A stretch of DNA of 64,000 bases, from the NCBI RefSeq assembly GCF_900115295.1, contig NZ_FOVZ01000004.1, positions 124,001 through 188,000 of the forward strand. The letters are read 5' to 3'. The notes under the pieces were generated by a model that was given only the letters and a program-made list of their open reading frames with translations, did no database searches and was not told the DNA's origin. Origin of the DNA: Sphingomonas sp. OK281 (GTDB taxonomy: Bacteria > Pseudomonadota > Alphaproteobacteria > Sphingomonadales > Sphingomonadaceae). Below, piece after piece: positions 27,238-36,189 of this stretch (position 1 is the first letter of the stretch; the number at the start of each line of letters is the position of its first letter). A program made the translations under genes and the position numbers.

Positions 27238-27290
27238 CCTCCCCCTCCGGCTGGCAAGCGCCAGCCACCTCCCCCTGGCGGGGGAGGATT
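27238..27290. repeat. Palindromic repeat, family C copy 2
   Basis: CCTCCCCCTCCGGCTGGCAAGCGCCAGCC followed by ACCTCCCCCTGGCGGGGGAGG, lying between the convergent dehydrogenase and ruvA genes. It is a shortened form of the element at 10869-10993. Confidence 0.7.
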
Positions 27291-27298
27291 GAATGATC

Positions 27299-27898
27299 CT
27301 ACGCCTTCGACGCCTTGCGCAACGCCAGCCGGACCAGCGCATCGAGCGAAGCCCCCGGCCCCAGTTCCTCGTCCGCCGCGGCCACGGCGACGCTCGCCTC
27401 GTTCGGCCGGAACCCGAGGTTGAGCAACGCCGACACCGCATCCGCCGACGCGCCCGGTGCGGCATTGACCACCGCCGGCCCAAGCCCGAGCGCGATGCCG
27501 CCGACCTTGTCCTTTAGTTCCATTACGATCCGCTGGGCTAGCTTTGGCCCCACGCCATTCGCCCGCGCGACCATCGCCTTGTCGCCGCTCGCGATCGCCC
27601 GGCTCAGGTCGACCGGCTCCAGCGCCGACAGGATTGCGAGCGCGACGCGCGCGCCGACCCCCTGCACGCCCGTCAGCAACCGGAACCAGTCGCGCTCGTC
27701 CGCGCTGGAGAATCCCACGAGGCGTTGGAAATCCTCGCCGACCAGCAGTTCGGTGAACACCGTGCAGGCCTCGCCGATCGGCCCGAGCGCCGACAGCGTG
27801 CGCGCCGAGGCGCCGACCAGATAGCCGACGCCGCCGACGTCGATCACGGCATGGTCGATGCCGGTCGAGTCCAGCCGTCCTTTAAGATGCACGATCAT
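27299..27898 (-). CDS. ruvA: Holliday junction DNA helicase subunit RuvA
   Basis: A 199-residue protein with the N-terminal OB fold ([26 protein letters not shown]), the tandem helix-hairpin-helix region ([17 protein letters not shown] and [19 protein letters not shown]) and the C-terminal domain III that contacts RuvB ([16 protein letters not shown]). It forms the tetramer that holds the four-way junction. The normal ruvC-ruvA-ruvB order is kept on the minus strand, but foreign genes sit in both gaps. Confidence 0.97.
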   Translation of the reverse strand: MIVHLKGRLDSTGIDHAVIDVGGVGYLVGASARTLSALGPIGEACTVFTELLVGEDFQRLVGFSSADERDWFRLLTGVQGVGARVALAILSALEPVDLSRAIASGDKAMVARANGVGPKLAQRIVMELKDKVGGIALGLGPAVVNAAPGASADAVSALLNLGFRPNEASVAVAAADEELGPGASLDALVRLALRKASKA

Positions 27899-27994
27899 TG
27901 GATCAGGCGGTAGAACATCGACGGCGCGGCGTCATCCTGTCAAAATATGGCCGTCAAAATACGGGCTTTCCCGCTCTATCGCCCGGCAAGCCGG

Positions 27995-28984
27995 TCAAGC
28001 GTTCGGTTGTGAACGATCCCGTTCGCCCGTCGGACGGTTCTGGACGGTCGCGGCGGTCTTCGTGGCTTCGTGCAGCGCCTGCGTCGGCGCACCGATCACC
28101 ATTGCGCGGGCGCGCAGGCTGGCGCGCAGGAACACGGTGTCGGAGGCGATGAAGCGGCGCGGGGTGGTGCCGAGGAACGTGCCGGCATCGCGCAGGAAAT
28201 GCGAGGCATCGAAATAGCTGCTGTCGATCTTCGAATAGTCCGCCATGCCGTCGGTCCGGATCAGGCTGATGAACGATCGCAGGAACCGCGCGCGCCGGAG
28301 CAACAGCTTTGGCGGCATGCCGAAATGCCGCGTCGCCATGCGGCGCAGTTCATGCGTCGGGATGTCGAGACGGTCCGCGACGTCCTTCATCTCGATCACG
28401 CCATCGGTGACCGTCAACGCCGTGAACGCGCGGATCAGGTCTTCGCGCGGATGCGGCACGTCGAACACGCGGGCGAACACGGTGTCGAGCAGCGGCTTGA
28501 TGAGCGCATCGTCGTCGAGCGCATCGAGGCCCTCGATCAGGCGCGCGGAAAGATCCGGCCCCAGCGCGACGCCGAGCGGAACGACACGGTTATGGAAATC
28601 CCCCGCCGACCGAACGGTCAGCCGCGACCAGCCGAGCGCGCTGAGACCGATGCCGACGGCGATCCCACCCCGCGTCTCGGTACGGAACGCGCGGCTGGTC
28701 GGGCCATAGAAGCTTGCGCGTTCGAGCGGACCGAACCGGTGATTGCCGACCGAGACCGTCAACGGGCCCGCGTCGATCAACACGGAGATCATCGCCGGCG
28801 CGGGCAGATACCAGTTGAGCATCGGCGTCGGATCGTCGGACGCGTAGATCGCATAGCCCGTCAAATAGTCCGACAAGGCCTCGTCGGGCAGATCGTACCG
28901 CATCCGCATACCCGCGGGCATCGCAAACGCAGCCGGCGGCACGCTATTGCTGTTGGTGCCCCCGCGTACCTGCTCGCGCCGCAT
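27995..28984 (-). CDS. AraC-type helix-turn-helix regulator
   Basis: A 329-residue protein. The N-terminal ~190 residues look like a cupin/ligand-sensing region (RFGPLERASFYGPTSRAFRTET, GGIAVGIGLSALGW). The C-terminal ~110 residues carry two HTH units of AraC type: EMKDVADRLDIPTHELRRMATRHFGMPPK and the second with SSYFDASHFLRDAGTFLGTTPRRF, matching the 'Y-D-x-S-H-F..F...G..P..F' signature. AAGGA lies five bases upstream of the ATG at 28984. Its target is unknown. The divergent 260-base region upstream is AT-richer and may hold its operator. Confidence 0.85.
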   Translation of the reverse strand: MRREQVRGGTNSNSVPPAAFAMPAGMRMRYDLPDEALSDYLTGYAIYASDDPTPMLNWYLPAPAMISVLIDAGPLTVSVGNHRFGPLERASFYGPTSRAFRTETRGGIAVGIGLSALGWSRLTVRSAGDFHNRVVPLGVALGPDLSARLIEGLDALDDDALIKPLLDTVFARVFDVPHPREDLIRAFTALTVTDGVIEMKDVADRLDIPTHELRRMATRHFGMPPKLLLRRARFLRSFISLIRTDGMADYSKIDSSYFDASHFLRDAGTFLGTTPRRFIASDTVFLRASLRARAMVIGAPTQALHEATKTAATVQNRPTGERDRSQPNA

Positions 28985-29096
28985 CACATTCCTTTAATTT
29001 AGATTAAAGTGGCAAAGCGCGGCGCTGCCATAGTGACGCAGGATTGGCTATCGAAACTTTCTGCCGTGGCGGCGGACGTTATACATACAAATGGTT

Positions 29097-29114
29097 CAAA
29101 CTGGACCAAGTTTG
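29097..29114. promoter_or_regulatory. Inverted repeat in the AraC-ruvC gap, possible operator
   Basis: CAAACT-GGACCA-AGTTTG, six-base arms and a six-base spacer, in the 264-base stretch between the AraC-type gene and ruvC, which is less GC-rich than its surroundings. It could be a binding site for the AraC-type protein. This is weak evidence based only on symmetry and position. Confidence 0.3.
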
Positions 29115-29248
29115 CGAAACGTGATTGCGGTGCCAATAGTCGGACAGCCCGCTCGGTAGCGACGTCGAGTTACGGATTGTGTCACGCAGCGACATCGCTC
29201 CCCGTCGCGCGCACACGGCTCCCCATTCGCGATTGGAGTGACGTATGA

Positions 29249-29755
29249 TCAGGCGCCCACGCCGCTGCGTCGCGCCAGAGCTGCGGCGCTGGCGACGTGA
29301 TGCGCATGCGTGATCGCGACTGCCAGCGCATCCGCCGCATCCGGCCCGGCCAGCTTCGCACCCGGCAACAGCACCGCCATCATCGCCTGGATCTGCTTCT
29401 TGTCAGCGCCGCCGGTGCCGACGACGCCCTTCTTGACGGTCGAGGGGTGGTATTCGCCGATATGCAGCCCCGCCCCCGCCGCCGCTAGCAGGACGACGCC
29501 GCGCGCCTGGCCGAGCTTCAGCGTCGATTGCGCGTTGGTGTTGCCGAGCACTTCCTCGACCGCGGCGCCGTCCGGGCGTTCGGTGCGGATGACGTCGATC
29601 AACGCGTTGTAGAGCGCGGTGAGGCGGCGGGGGAGCGCCATCGACGGATCGGTCTTGATCTGGCCGTTGGCGATATGGCTCAGGCGGTTGCCATCAGCGC
29701 GTATGACGCCCCAGCCGGTGGTGCCGAGGCCGGGGTCTAGCCCTAGGATGATCAC
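29249..29755 (-). CDS. ruvC: Crossover junction endodeoxyribonuclease RuvC
   Basis: A 168-residue resolvase of normal length. The acidic catalytic residues are visible: Asp in the first strand ([17 protein letters not shown]), Glu in AAVEEVLGN (about residue 67), and the Asp pair near [17 protein letters not shown] (about residues 139-142). It cuts Holliday junctions symmetrically with RuvAB. It is downstream of yebC, the common yebC-ruvC arrangement, with a palindromic repeat between them. Confidence 0.97.
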   Translation of the reverse strand: MIILGLDPGLGTTGWGVIRADGNRLSHIANGQIKTDPSMALPRRLTALYNALIDVIRTERPDGAAVEEVLGNTNAQSTLKLGQARGVVLLAAAGAGLHIGEYHPSTVKKGVVGTGGADKKQIQAMMAVLLPGAKLAGPDAADALAVAITHAHHVASAAALARRSGVGA

Positions 29756-29756
29756 T

Positions 29757-29914
29757 GCCTCCCCTCCCGCAAGCGGGAGGGGACCGAGGGGTGGGCGCCC
29801 GGCCAGTCACACACGGAACGCTGCGTGTCGGAGGCGGATCGGTACCAGCCGCGAGCGGATCGCTGGAGGTGAGCGCGGGCCCACCCCCGGCCCCTCCCGC
29901 TTGCGGGAGGGGGG
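29757..29914. repeat. Palindromic repeat, family B-like copy 3
   Basis: GCCTCCCCTCCCGCAAGCGG-GAGGGGACCGAGGGGTGGGCG on one side and GCCCACCCCCGGCCCCTCCCGCTTGCGGGAGGGGGG on the other, with a ~80-base less symmetrical centre. It fills the ruvC-yebC gap. The centre differs from the other family-B copies. Confidence 0.75.
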
Positions 29915-29918
29915 AAGA

Positions 29919-30662
29919 TCAACCCAGCGACTCCATGATCTCGTCGGAGATTTCGTAATTGCCCCAGACGGTCTGCACGTCGTCGTCCTCGTCGAGCGCA
30001 TCGATCAGCTTGAACAGCGTCGCTGCATCGTCCGCGTCGACCGCGACCATGACCTGCGGACGCCAGGCGAGCTTTGCACCTTCGGCCTCGCCGAGCTTGG
30101 CTTCCAATGCCTTGGCCACCTCGTGCAGGTCGCCCTGCGCGGTCCAGACCTCATGGCCATCCTCGCTCGACGTGACGTCTTCGGCGCCAGCCTCGAGCGC
30201 CGCTTCGAACACCGTGTCGGCATCGCCAGCGCTCGCCGGATACGAGATCAGCCCGACGCGGTCGAACGCGTGGCTGACCGAACCGCCCGCGCCCAGATTG
30301 CCGCCGTTCTTGCCGACCGCGACACGCACGTTGGTCGCGGTGCGGTTGCGGTTGTCGGTCAGCGCCTCGATGATCAGCGACACGCCGCCGGGACCGAAGC
30401 CCTCATAGCGGATTTCCTCGTAATTCTCGGCATCGCCGCGGCTCGCCTTGTCGATCGAGCGCTGGATGTTCTCCTTCGGCAGCGACGCCGCCTTGGCCGC
30501 GTTGACCGCCGCGCGCAGGCGCGGGTTCATGTCGACGTCGGGCAGGCCCATCTTGGCCGCGACCGTAATTTCCCGGCTGAGCTTGCTGAACGCCGACGAG
30601 CGCTTCTTGTCCTGCGCGCCCTTGCGGTACATGATATTCTTGTATTTGGAATGGCCTGCCAT
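29919..30662 (-). CDS. yebC: YebC/PmpR family DNA-binding regulator
   Basis: A 247-residue protein of the standard three-domain TACO1/YebC family. Signatures: [21 protein letters not shown] at the start, [16 protein letters not shown] helix (here [21 protein letters not shown]), [23 protein letters not shown], and the acidic C-terminal domain. Members have been described as transcriptional regulators and, more recently, as translation factors for polyproline stalls. It sits upstream of ruvC on the same strand, its classic neighbourhood. Confidence 0.96.
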   Translation of the reverse strand: MAGHSKYKNIMYRKGAQDKKRSSAFSKLSREITVAAKMGLPDVDMNPRLRAAVNAAKAASLPKENIQRSIDKASRGDAENYEEIRYEGFGPGGVSLIIEALTDNRNRTATNVRVAVGKNGGNLGAGGSVSHAFDRVGLISYPASAGDADTVFEAALEAGAEDVTSSEDGHEVWTAQGDLHEVAKALEAKLGEAEGAKLAWRPQVMVAVDADDAATLFKLIDALDEDDDVQTVWGNYEISDEIMESLG

Positions 30663-30692
30663 CGGTGCCTCTAATAGCCTGATCGGGTGGCT

Positions 30693-31235
30693 TTAGGACG
30701 GTGAGGCCGTTTTCGCCAGAGCGTCGATCTTCTGCTCGATCGCATCGAGGCGCGCGAGCACCAGGTGATCGATCTTGTGGTGGACGCGCAGGATGTCGAG
30801 CTCGGCGCGCAGATTGGTCTCGTAGTCGAGGCTGGCGGCGAGGCGATCCTTGGCCGATTGCCGGTTCTGGCTCATCATGATCACCGGCGCCTGAATCGCG
30901 GCGACCGTCGACAGCAGCAGGTTGAGGAAGATGTAGGGATACGGATCGAACGCGCGTCCGAAATGCGCGAGGATGTCCGAGTTCAACAGCATCCAGCCGA
31001 TCAGCACCGCGGTGAACGCGATGATGAACCCCCACGACCCGCCGATCGCCGCGACGCGGTCCGACAGGCGCTCGCCGAACGTCGATCGCTCGTCGGACAC
31101 GTCGGCGGCGTCTCGGCTGACCGTGGTGCCAGCCTCGATCCCTGCGAGGACGCGGCGCTCCTCGTCGTCGAGATCGCCCGGCGCCTTGCCGAGCAGTCGC
31201 TGAGAGAGATCGGCGAGCGGAGAATGTGTAGCCAT
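30693..31235 (-). CDS. DUF1003 membrane protein
   Basis: A 180-residue protein with two membrane helices (about residues 70-90 and 105-125) and the DUF1003 signature FDPYPYIFLNLLLSTVAAIQAPVIMMSQNRQSAKDR. A C-terminal coiled-coil segment with heptads follows (AELDILRVHHKIDHLVLARLDAIEQKID). The family is thought to be cytoplasmic-membrane-bound, with a possible link to Mg/Co transport regulation or adhesion, but nothing is proven. It lies 30 bases from yebC on the same strand. Confidence 0.88.
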   Translation of the reverse strand: MATHSPLADLSQRLLGKAPGDLDDEERRVLAGIEAGTTVSRDAADVSDERSTFGERLSDRVAAIGGSWGFIIAFTAVLIGWMLLNSDILAHFGRAFDPYPYIFLNLLLSTVAAIQAPVIMMSQNRQSAKDRLAASLDYETNLRAELDILRVHHKIDHLVLARLDAIEQKIDALAKTASPS

Positions 31236-31347
31236 ATCCGGATGCCTAACCGGGATTGCGGATTATTCCAGCGCGCAAAGCAAGGCTTGCGACGGAACCC
31301 GCAAAGACTCCTTGCTCCCACACGCCCGCACCTGCCAAACGCGCGGC

Positions 31348-32811
31348 ATGACGGTTAGCGTGAATATGGGCACCGACGGCAATGGTACTGCCGTCGGCGT
31401 CGACCTGGAGGAACTACTCGCCACCCGCCTGTTGGTGCAGGGCAATTCGGGATCGGGAAAATCGCATCTGTTGCGCCGCCTGCTCGAGCGATCGGCGGGG
31501 CATGTCCAGCAGATCGTGATCGATCCCGAGGGCGATTTCGTGACGCTCGCGGGGCCGCATGGTCACGTCGTGATCGAGGCGGGCGACTATAGCGAACGCG
31601 AGATCGCACGGATCGCGACGCGGTTGCGCGAACATCGGACGTCCGCCGTGCTGAGCCTCGAAGGGCTGGAGGTCGAGGGCCAGATGCGGTGCGCGGCGTC
31701 GTTCCTGTCGGCGCTCTTCGATGCGCCGCGCGAGCATTGGTATCCCGTGCTGGTGGTGGTCGACGAAGCGCAGATGTTCGCGCCCGTCACCGGTGGCGAA
31801 GTGTCGGAAGAGGTGCGTCGTGCGTCGCTGGCGGCGATGACAAACCTGATGTGCCGCGGGCGCAAACGCGGGCTCGCCGGCGTGATCGCGACCCAGCGAC
31901 TGGCGAAACTGGCGAAGAACGTCGCGGCGGAGGCGTCGAACTTCCTGATGGGCCGCACCTTCCTCGACATCGATATGGCGCGCGCGGCCGACCTGCTGGG
32001 CATGGAGCGACGCCAAGCCGAAGCGATTCGCGATCTCCAGCGCGGCACGTTCATGGCGCTCGGGCCGGCAGTGTCGCGGCGGCCGATCACGGTGAAGATC
32101 GGCGACGTCGCAACGTCCGCGCGCAGCGGCAGCCCGAAGCTCACCCCCCTCCCCAGCGCCGCGCCGATGGACCTGCAGGACCTGCTGTCCGAGCCGGTGG
32201 TCGACGCGCCCGAACTCGGCCTGATGTTCGATTCGCGGCCGCGTCGCGTGCCGGCGGAGGAATTGCTCGACGGCATCGCCCGCCCGCCCGAGCCACGCAC
32301 CGCCGCGCCGCCGCCGCCCGAGAAGACCGACGACGAGGTCGAAGCGGTCTATGCCGACGTCTTCCGCGCGATCGTCGAGGACCCGGAGTCGACGCTGCGG
32401 CCGCCATCGGTGCTGTTCCAGGATTTCCAGGTGCGCTGCCGGATGGGCGGTCTCGCCAAGCCGCCGCTCGACCTGCCCGGCTTCGTGCGTCGATTGAGCT
32501 GCGCCCGCGCCGGCATCTTCGACATGACCGACGAGGCTTGGACGGCGGCGCTCGACGTGGCGAGTGGCCTCCCCGACGACATGCTGGGGGCATTCCTGCT
32601 TGTGGCGCGTGCGGCGCGCGAGGGTGAACCCTGCCCGTCCGACGCGCGCATCGCGGCCACGTACGGCACGAGTTCGCTCGGCCGCGTGAAGCGCCTGATC
32701 GGCTACATCGAAAGCCGCGAGCTGATCGTCTGCCGCACCGATCTCGCTGGCAAGCGCTCGATCACGATCCCGGGGCTAGGCTGGACGACGCTACCAGCGG
32801 AAGCCGCCTAG
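31348..32811 (+). CDS. HerA-like P-loop ATPase (DUF87)
   Basis: A 487-residue protein. Walker A GNSGSGKSHL is near residues 34-43 and Walker B LVVVDEAQMF near residue 145. The HerA/FtsK-like core carries the conserved NLMCRGRKRGLAGVIATQRLAKLAKNV segment with Arg residues and a Gln sensor. After residue ~330 the protein differs from HerA, with a Pro/Glu linker and a helical C-terminal region that looks winged-helix-like (CPSDARIAATYGTSSLGRVKRLIGYIESRELI). No NurA nuclease or other partner is adjacent. Its substrate DNA process is unknown; HerA relatives act in end resection or in phage defence. Confidence 0.85.
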   Translation: MTVSVNMGTDGNGTAVGVDLEELLATRLLVQGNSGSGKSHLLRRLLERSAGHVQQIVIDPEGDFVTLAGPHGHVVIEAGDYSEREIARIATRLREHRTSAVLSLEGLEVEGQMRCAASFLSALFDAPREHWYPVLVVVDEAQMFAPVTGGEVSEEVRRASLAAMTNLMCRGRKRGLAGVIATQRLAKLAKNVAAEASNFLMGRTFLDIDMARAADLLGMERRQAEAIRDLQRGTFMALGPAVSRRPITVKIGDVATSARSGSPKLTPLPSAAPMDLQDLLSEPVVDAPELGLMFDSRPRRVPAEELLDGIARPPEPRTAAPPPPEKTDDEVEAVYADVFRAIVEDPESTLRPPSVLFQDFQVRCRMGGLAKPPLDLPGFVRRLSCARAGIFDMTDEAWTAALDVASGLPDDMLGAFLLVARAAREGEPCPSDARIAATYGTSSLGRVKRLIGYIESRELIVCRTDLAGKRSITIPGLGWTTLPAEAA

Positions 32812-33245
32812 CGGATCGGCGTGAACTGCGCAGATACGAACCGCCACTCCTTGCCGATCTGTCGCGCGACGAAGCCGGCGCGCAGCGCGCGTGACTGCGG
32901 CTGGCCATCCTTGCCGGGCACAGCATAAGCGATCCGCATCGTGACGACGCCGAGTGCCCCCGCCGGTCGCGCGATTGTCTCGGTGATCGTCATTGGCGGC
33001 GCGGGCTTCTTCTTGTCGGGCGCATAGAACCCGATCACGCGCTCGCGGGAATCGACCTCGCCGGCGGGCGACACTTCCTGGTATTCGGGCGCCATCATCG
33101 CGATCATCGCCGCCTGGTCGAACCGGTTGCGGACCTGGACGAACGCCTCCGCCTGCTGAGCGAGGTTGTGCGTATCGATCTCGACCGATTGCGCCGCGAC
33201 GGGAGCACTGACCAACGCCGCCGCCATTCCCAGAAATACCCGCAT
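32808..33245 (-). CDS. Exported SnoaL/DUF4440-like protein
   Basis: A 145-residue protein with a signal peptide (residues 1-19, MRVFLGMAAALVSAPVAAQ) and an NTF2-like/DUF4440 fold pattern: a helix with ARAEAFVQ-type spacing (QAEAFVQVRNRFDQAAMIAMM), YQEVSPAGEVDSRERVIGFY, and a C-terminal strand ending EWRFVSAQFTPIR. No catalytic site is obvious. Its stop overlaps the stop of the convergent HerA-like gene within the palindrome CTAG. Confidence 0.75.
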   Translation of the reverse strand: MRVFLGMAAALVSAPVAAQSVEIDTHNLAQQAEAFVQVRNRFDQAAMIAMMAPEYQEVSPAGEVDSRERVIGFYAPDKKKPAPPMTITETIARPAGALGVVTMRIAYAVPGKDGQPQSRALRAGFVARQIGKEWRFVSAQFTPIR

Positions 33246-33324
33246 GCTTGCCCCCGATGCAATGTTGCATAACGGCAATACACCCGACCGTCAGTCGCGG
33301 CAATGACGCTGCAAGGTGCCGAAC

Positions 33325-33609
33325 CTAGATTGCGAAAGCGATAGCGAGACCCGCGACGACGCCGACTTGTACCATCGCGATCAGCTGGAGCCGGCCGACG
33401 AACGGTTGCTTCCGGGTCTTGTGCCGGTAGCGACCCCGCGCCCAGAACGCACCGGGGCTACCGCCGAGCGCCGCGAACCATAGCAAGCGGGACTCCGGAA
33501 TGCGCCACGCGCCGGTCGACGATCGCCGCTTGTCGATCGCGAACGCAGCGACGGTGAACGCGTTGATGATCAGGAACAGGACTAACGCCGCGAAGATCGG
33601 GAGCAACAT
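33325..33609 (-). CDS. DUF1294 small membrane protein
   Basis: A 94-residue protein with two or three membrane segments and the DUF1294 signature: FAIDKRRSSTGAWRIPESRLLWFAALGGSPGAFWA followed by HKTRKQPF. This motif order is diagnostic of the family, which is often found fused to cold-shock domains; no function is established. It lies downstream of gapR on the same strand, separated by a large hairpin. Confidence 0.88.
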   Translation of the reverse strand: MLLPIFAALVLFLIINAFTVAAFAIDKRRSSTGAWRIPESRLLWFAALGGSPGAFWARGRYRHKTRKQPFVGRLQLIAMVQVGVVAGLAIAFAI

Positions 33610-33637
33610 TCTCTACCGGTACAGCGGGCAGGTTAAC

Positions 33638-33686
33638 GCGGTGCCTCTCCGCGCAGCCCGATGACGTATCGGGCGAGAGGCACCGC
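33638..33686. other. Long bipartite hairpin, possible structured RNA or terminator
   Basis: Outer arms GCGGTGCCTCTC (33638-33649) and GAGAGGCACCGC (33675-33686) pair perfectly. Inside, GCCCGAT (33656-33662) and ATCGGGC (33668-33674) pair over a five-base loop. The two stems stack on one side and leave a six-base bulge on the other, giving 19 base pairs. It is between gapR and the DUF1294 gene, both on the minus strand. No T-run follows, so it is not a classical terminator. Confidence 0.6.
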
Positions 33687-33703
33687 TGACGATCGAACGA
33701 TCC

Positions 33704-33970
33704 TCAGATCATTCCCAACGCCTGGAGATACACCTCGAGGATCGCTTCCTCCTCCTGATATTCTTCCTTCTTCTTCTTCCGGATCGAAAGGATCTTGCGG
33801 ATCGCCTTGGGGTCGTAGCCACGGCCCTTGGCTTCGGCCATCACGTCCTTGATGTCGTCCGAGATACCCTTCTTCTCTTCTTCGAGACGCTCGGCGCGCT
33901 CGATCAGCAGGCGCAGTTCGTCCGCTGCGACCGCGCCGCCGCCCATGCCGTGTTGCCGTTCGTCAGACAT
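33704..33970 (-). CDS. gapR: GapR-family DNA-binding protein (DUF2312)
   Basis: An 88-residue all-helical protein. It has the characteristic [46 protein letters not shown], then a Lys-rich [23 protein letters not shown] tail. This is the alphaproteobacterial GapR/UPF0335 family; Caulobacter GapR clamps overtwisted AT-rich DNA and stimulates topoisomerases at replication and highly transcribed loci. Length and register are complete. The start at 33970 gives the common MSDERQ N-terminus. Confidence 0.92.
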   Translation of the reverse strand: MSDERQHGMGGGAVAADELRLLIERAERLEEEKKGISDDIKDVMAEAKGRGYDPKAIRKILSIRKKKKEEYQEEEAILEVYLQALGMI

Positions 33971-34156
33971 CGAAAATTCCCCACTCGCCGACGCCACGCG
34001 CCAGCCTAAAGCCAATCAAGAAACCCCGCGCCGATGATCGCCGTCGAATGACGTCGTGAATCAGGCCGCTGCGGGTGCGGGCCAGCGTCTAGGCGTTTAC
34101 CGTGTTGGGCTCAAGCGACCGCGCGGGGGATCGTCGCGAATCAAACGCAGCCGTGC

Positions 34157-34465
34157 TCAGACCACCGCGTTCTTCGCGACGCTCGCCTTCATCCGTTCGA
34201 GCTGCTCAGGTGTCGCGTCGCCCTGGTGATGCGCCTTCCACTCCGCATACGGCATCCCGTAAACGGTCTCGCGGGCGGCATCCTTCGTCATGCCGCCTGC
34301 ATCCTCGACCCAGTCCGACAGGCAGTTGCGGCAGAAACCGGCCAAACCCATCAGATCGACGTTCTGCGCGTCCTCGCGGTGGCGGAGATGGCGGACCAGG
34401 CGACGGAAGGCCTGCGCCGCTACGGCATCGTCGAGTGTATCGAGCGAGTCGGTTTCGGGATTCAT
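34157..34465 (-). CDS. DUF1244 family protein
   Basis: A 102-residue cytosolic protein with the conserved DUF1244 block: AFRRLVRHLRHREDAQNVDLMGLAGFCRNCLSDWV and YGMPYAEWKAHHQGDAT. Two Cys in FCRNCL and nearby His residues may bind metal. Function unknown; it is widespread in proteobacteria. It is divergent from pyk, whose ATG is 92 bases away. Confidence 0.92.
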   Translation of the reverse strand: MNPETDSLDTLDDAVAAQAFRRLVRHLRHREDAQNVDLMGLAGFCRNCLSDWVEDAGGMTKDAARETVYGMPYAEWKAHHQGDATPEQLERMKASVAKNAVV

Positions 34466-34557
34466 TCATGTGCTCCGTGGTTGATCCCACGGAGATAGGG
34501 TTTAAGGCCCGTCGCGGCAAAGACCTCCCCCAGGAAACGCCGAGGAAGACGTACCGC

Positions 34558-36021
34558 ATGACCAAGGCCATCGCACCCCGTTCGCGCAAAGTCCGCATTC
34601 TCGCGACGCTCGGCCCTGCCAGCAGCACACCCGAGATGATCGCGACGCTCTTCCGCACTGGCGCCGACGCGTTCCGAATCAACATGAGCCACGGCGATCA
34701 GCAGTCGAAGATCGCCGTGATCCAGGCGATTCGCGCGCTCGAAAAGGAGTTTGGTCGCCCTTCGACCATCCTCGCCGATCTCCAGGGGCCGAAACTGCGC
34801 GTCGGCAAGTTCGACGGCGGCCGCACCGTGCTCGAAACCGGCGCGACCTTCGTGCTCGACCGCGACCCGACGCCGGGCGACGCAACGCGTGTCGAACTGC
34901 CGCACGACGAGATCTTCGCGGCGATCGAGCCGGGCGCCCGCCTGCTGCTCGACGACGGCAAGCTGGTGCTGCGGGTCGTGTCGCATAGCCCGCGCGAGAT
35001 CACGACGCGCGTCGAGGTCGGCGGCGCATTGTCGAACAGCAAGGGTCTGAACGTCCCCGACGTGGTGCTGCCGATGGCGGCGCTGACCGAGAAGGACCGC
35101 AGCGATCTGGATTTCGCGGTCGACCAGGGCGTCGACTGGATCGCGCTGTCGTTCGTCCAGCGCCCGGAAGATCTCTGGGAAGCGCGCAAGCTGATCGGCG
35201 GCAAGGCGGCGCTGATGGCGAAGATCGAGAAGCCGGCGGCGATCGAGCGGCTGGAGGAGATCGTCGAGGCCTGCGACGGCGTGATGGTCGCGCGCGGCGA
35301 TCTCGGCGTCGAGCTGCCGCCGCAGCAGGTGCCGCCCTTGCAGAAGCGCATCGTCGAAGTCTCGCGCCGGATGGGCCGCCCGGTGGTGGTCGCGACGCAG
35401 ATGCTCGAATCGATGATCACGTCGCCGTCGCCGACGCGGGCGGAAGTGTCCGACGTCGCAACCGCGGTGTATGACGGCGCCGACGCGATCATGCTGTCGG
35501 CGGAGAGCGCGGCGGGTGCGTGGCCGATGGAATCGGTCGCGATGATGGATGCGATCGGCGTGTCGGTCGAGGCCGATCCCGAGCATGGCGACCGCATGCA
35601 CTTCACCGTGATGAAGCCCGATCCGACGACCGCGGATGCGCTCGCCGAGGCGGCGAAGAACATCGCCGCGACGGTATCGGCGGTGGCGATCATCTGCTTC
35701 ACCACGTCGGGCTCGACCGCGCGCCGCATCGCGCGCGAGCGACCGTCGGTGCCGCTGCTGGTGCTGACGCCGAGCCAGGAGACCGCGCGGCGGCTCGGGC
35801 TGCTGTGGGGGACGCATGCGGTCCACACGCGCGACGTCGAGTCGTTCGAGGACATGGTGGCGAAGTCGAAGCGGATGGCGTTGCGGCATGGGATGGCGAA
35901 GGCGGGGGACCGGGTGATCGTGCTCGCGGGCGTGCCGTTCCGGACGCCTGGGTCGACCAACGTGCTGCACGTGGTGCGGATCGTCGGCGATGAGCTGAAG
36001 GGGCATCACTCGCAGGTTTGA
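34558..36021 (+). CDS. pyk: Pyruvate kinase
   Basis: A 487-residue glycolytic enzyme converting phosphoenolpyruvate and ADP to pyruvate and ATP. Signatures: RKVRILATLGPASS, FRINMSHG with the substrate Arg and Asn, ILADLQGPKLRVG, the catalytic MAKIEKPAAIERL with Lys, VARGDLGVELP, and VATQMLESMI. The C-terminal domain (after ~350) lacks nothing obvious. AGGAAG upstream supports the ATG at 34558. No partner genes are near, and a repeat-filled 1 kb follows. Confidence 0.97.
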   Translation: MTKAIAPRSRKVRILATLGPASSTPEMIATLFRTGADAFRINMSHGDQQSKIAVIQAIRALEKEFGRPSTILADLQGPKLRVGKFDGGRTVLETGATFVLDRDPTPGDATRVELPHDEIFAAIEPGARLLLDDGKLVLRVVSHSPREITTRVEVGGALSNSKGLNVPDVVLPMAALTEKDRSDLDFAVDQGVDWIALSFVQRPEDLWEARKLIGGKAALMAKIEKPAAIERLEEIVEACDGVMVARGDLGVELPPQQVPPLQKRIVEVSRRMGRPVVVATQMLESMITSPSPTRAEVSDVATAVYDGADAIMLSAESAAGAWPMESVAMMDAIGVSVEADPEHGDRMHFTVMKPDPTTADALAEAAKNIAATVSAVAIICFTTSGSTARRIARERPSVPLLVLTPSQETARRLGLLWGTHAVHTRDVESFEDMVAKSKRMALRHGMAKAGDRVIVLAGVPFRTPGSTNVLHVVRIVGDELKGHHSQV

Positions 36022-36077
36022 GCTTTGCGGGCCGTAGGGGCGACGAGCCAAGGTGCTGACGGGCTGCACCTCCTTCT

Positions 36078-36189
36078 TCCCCCCTCCCTGGAAGGGAGGG
36101 GTCGGGGGTGGGTCGGCTTCCACACGGTCCAACGTTGGTGGCTTAAGCCCGCCAACCCACCCCCAGCCCCTCCCTTTCAGGGAAGGGAG
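36078..36189. repeat. Palindromic repeat, family B copy 4
   Basis: TCCCCCCTCCCTGGAAGGGA-GGGGTCGGGGGTGGGTCGG paired with CCAACCCACCCCCAGCCCCTCCCTTTCAGGGAAGGGAG over a ~35-base centre. It closely matches the copies at 7138, 7545 and 58945. Confidence 0.82.

Noticed and set aside
29009..29248. A 79-residue plus-strand ORF between the AraC-type gene and ruvC
   Set aside because: No ribosome site, no recognisable domain, and the composition fits a regulatory gap better than a gene.
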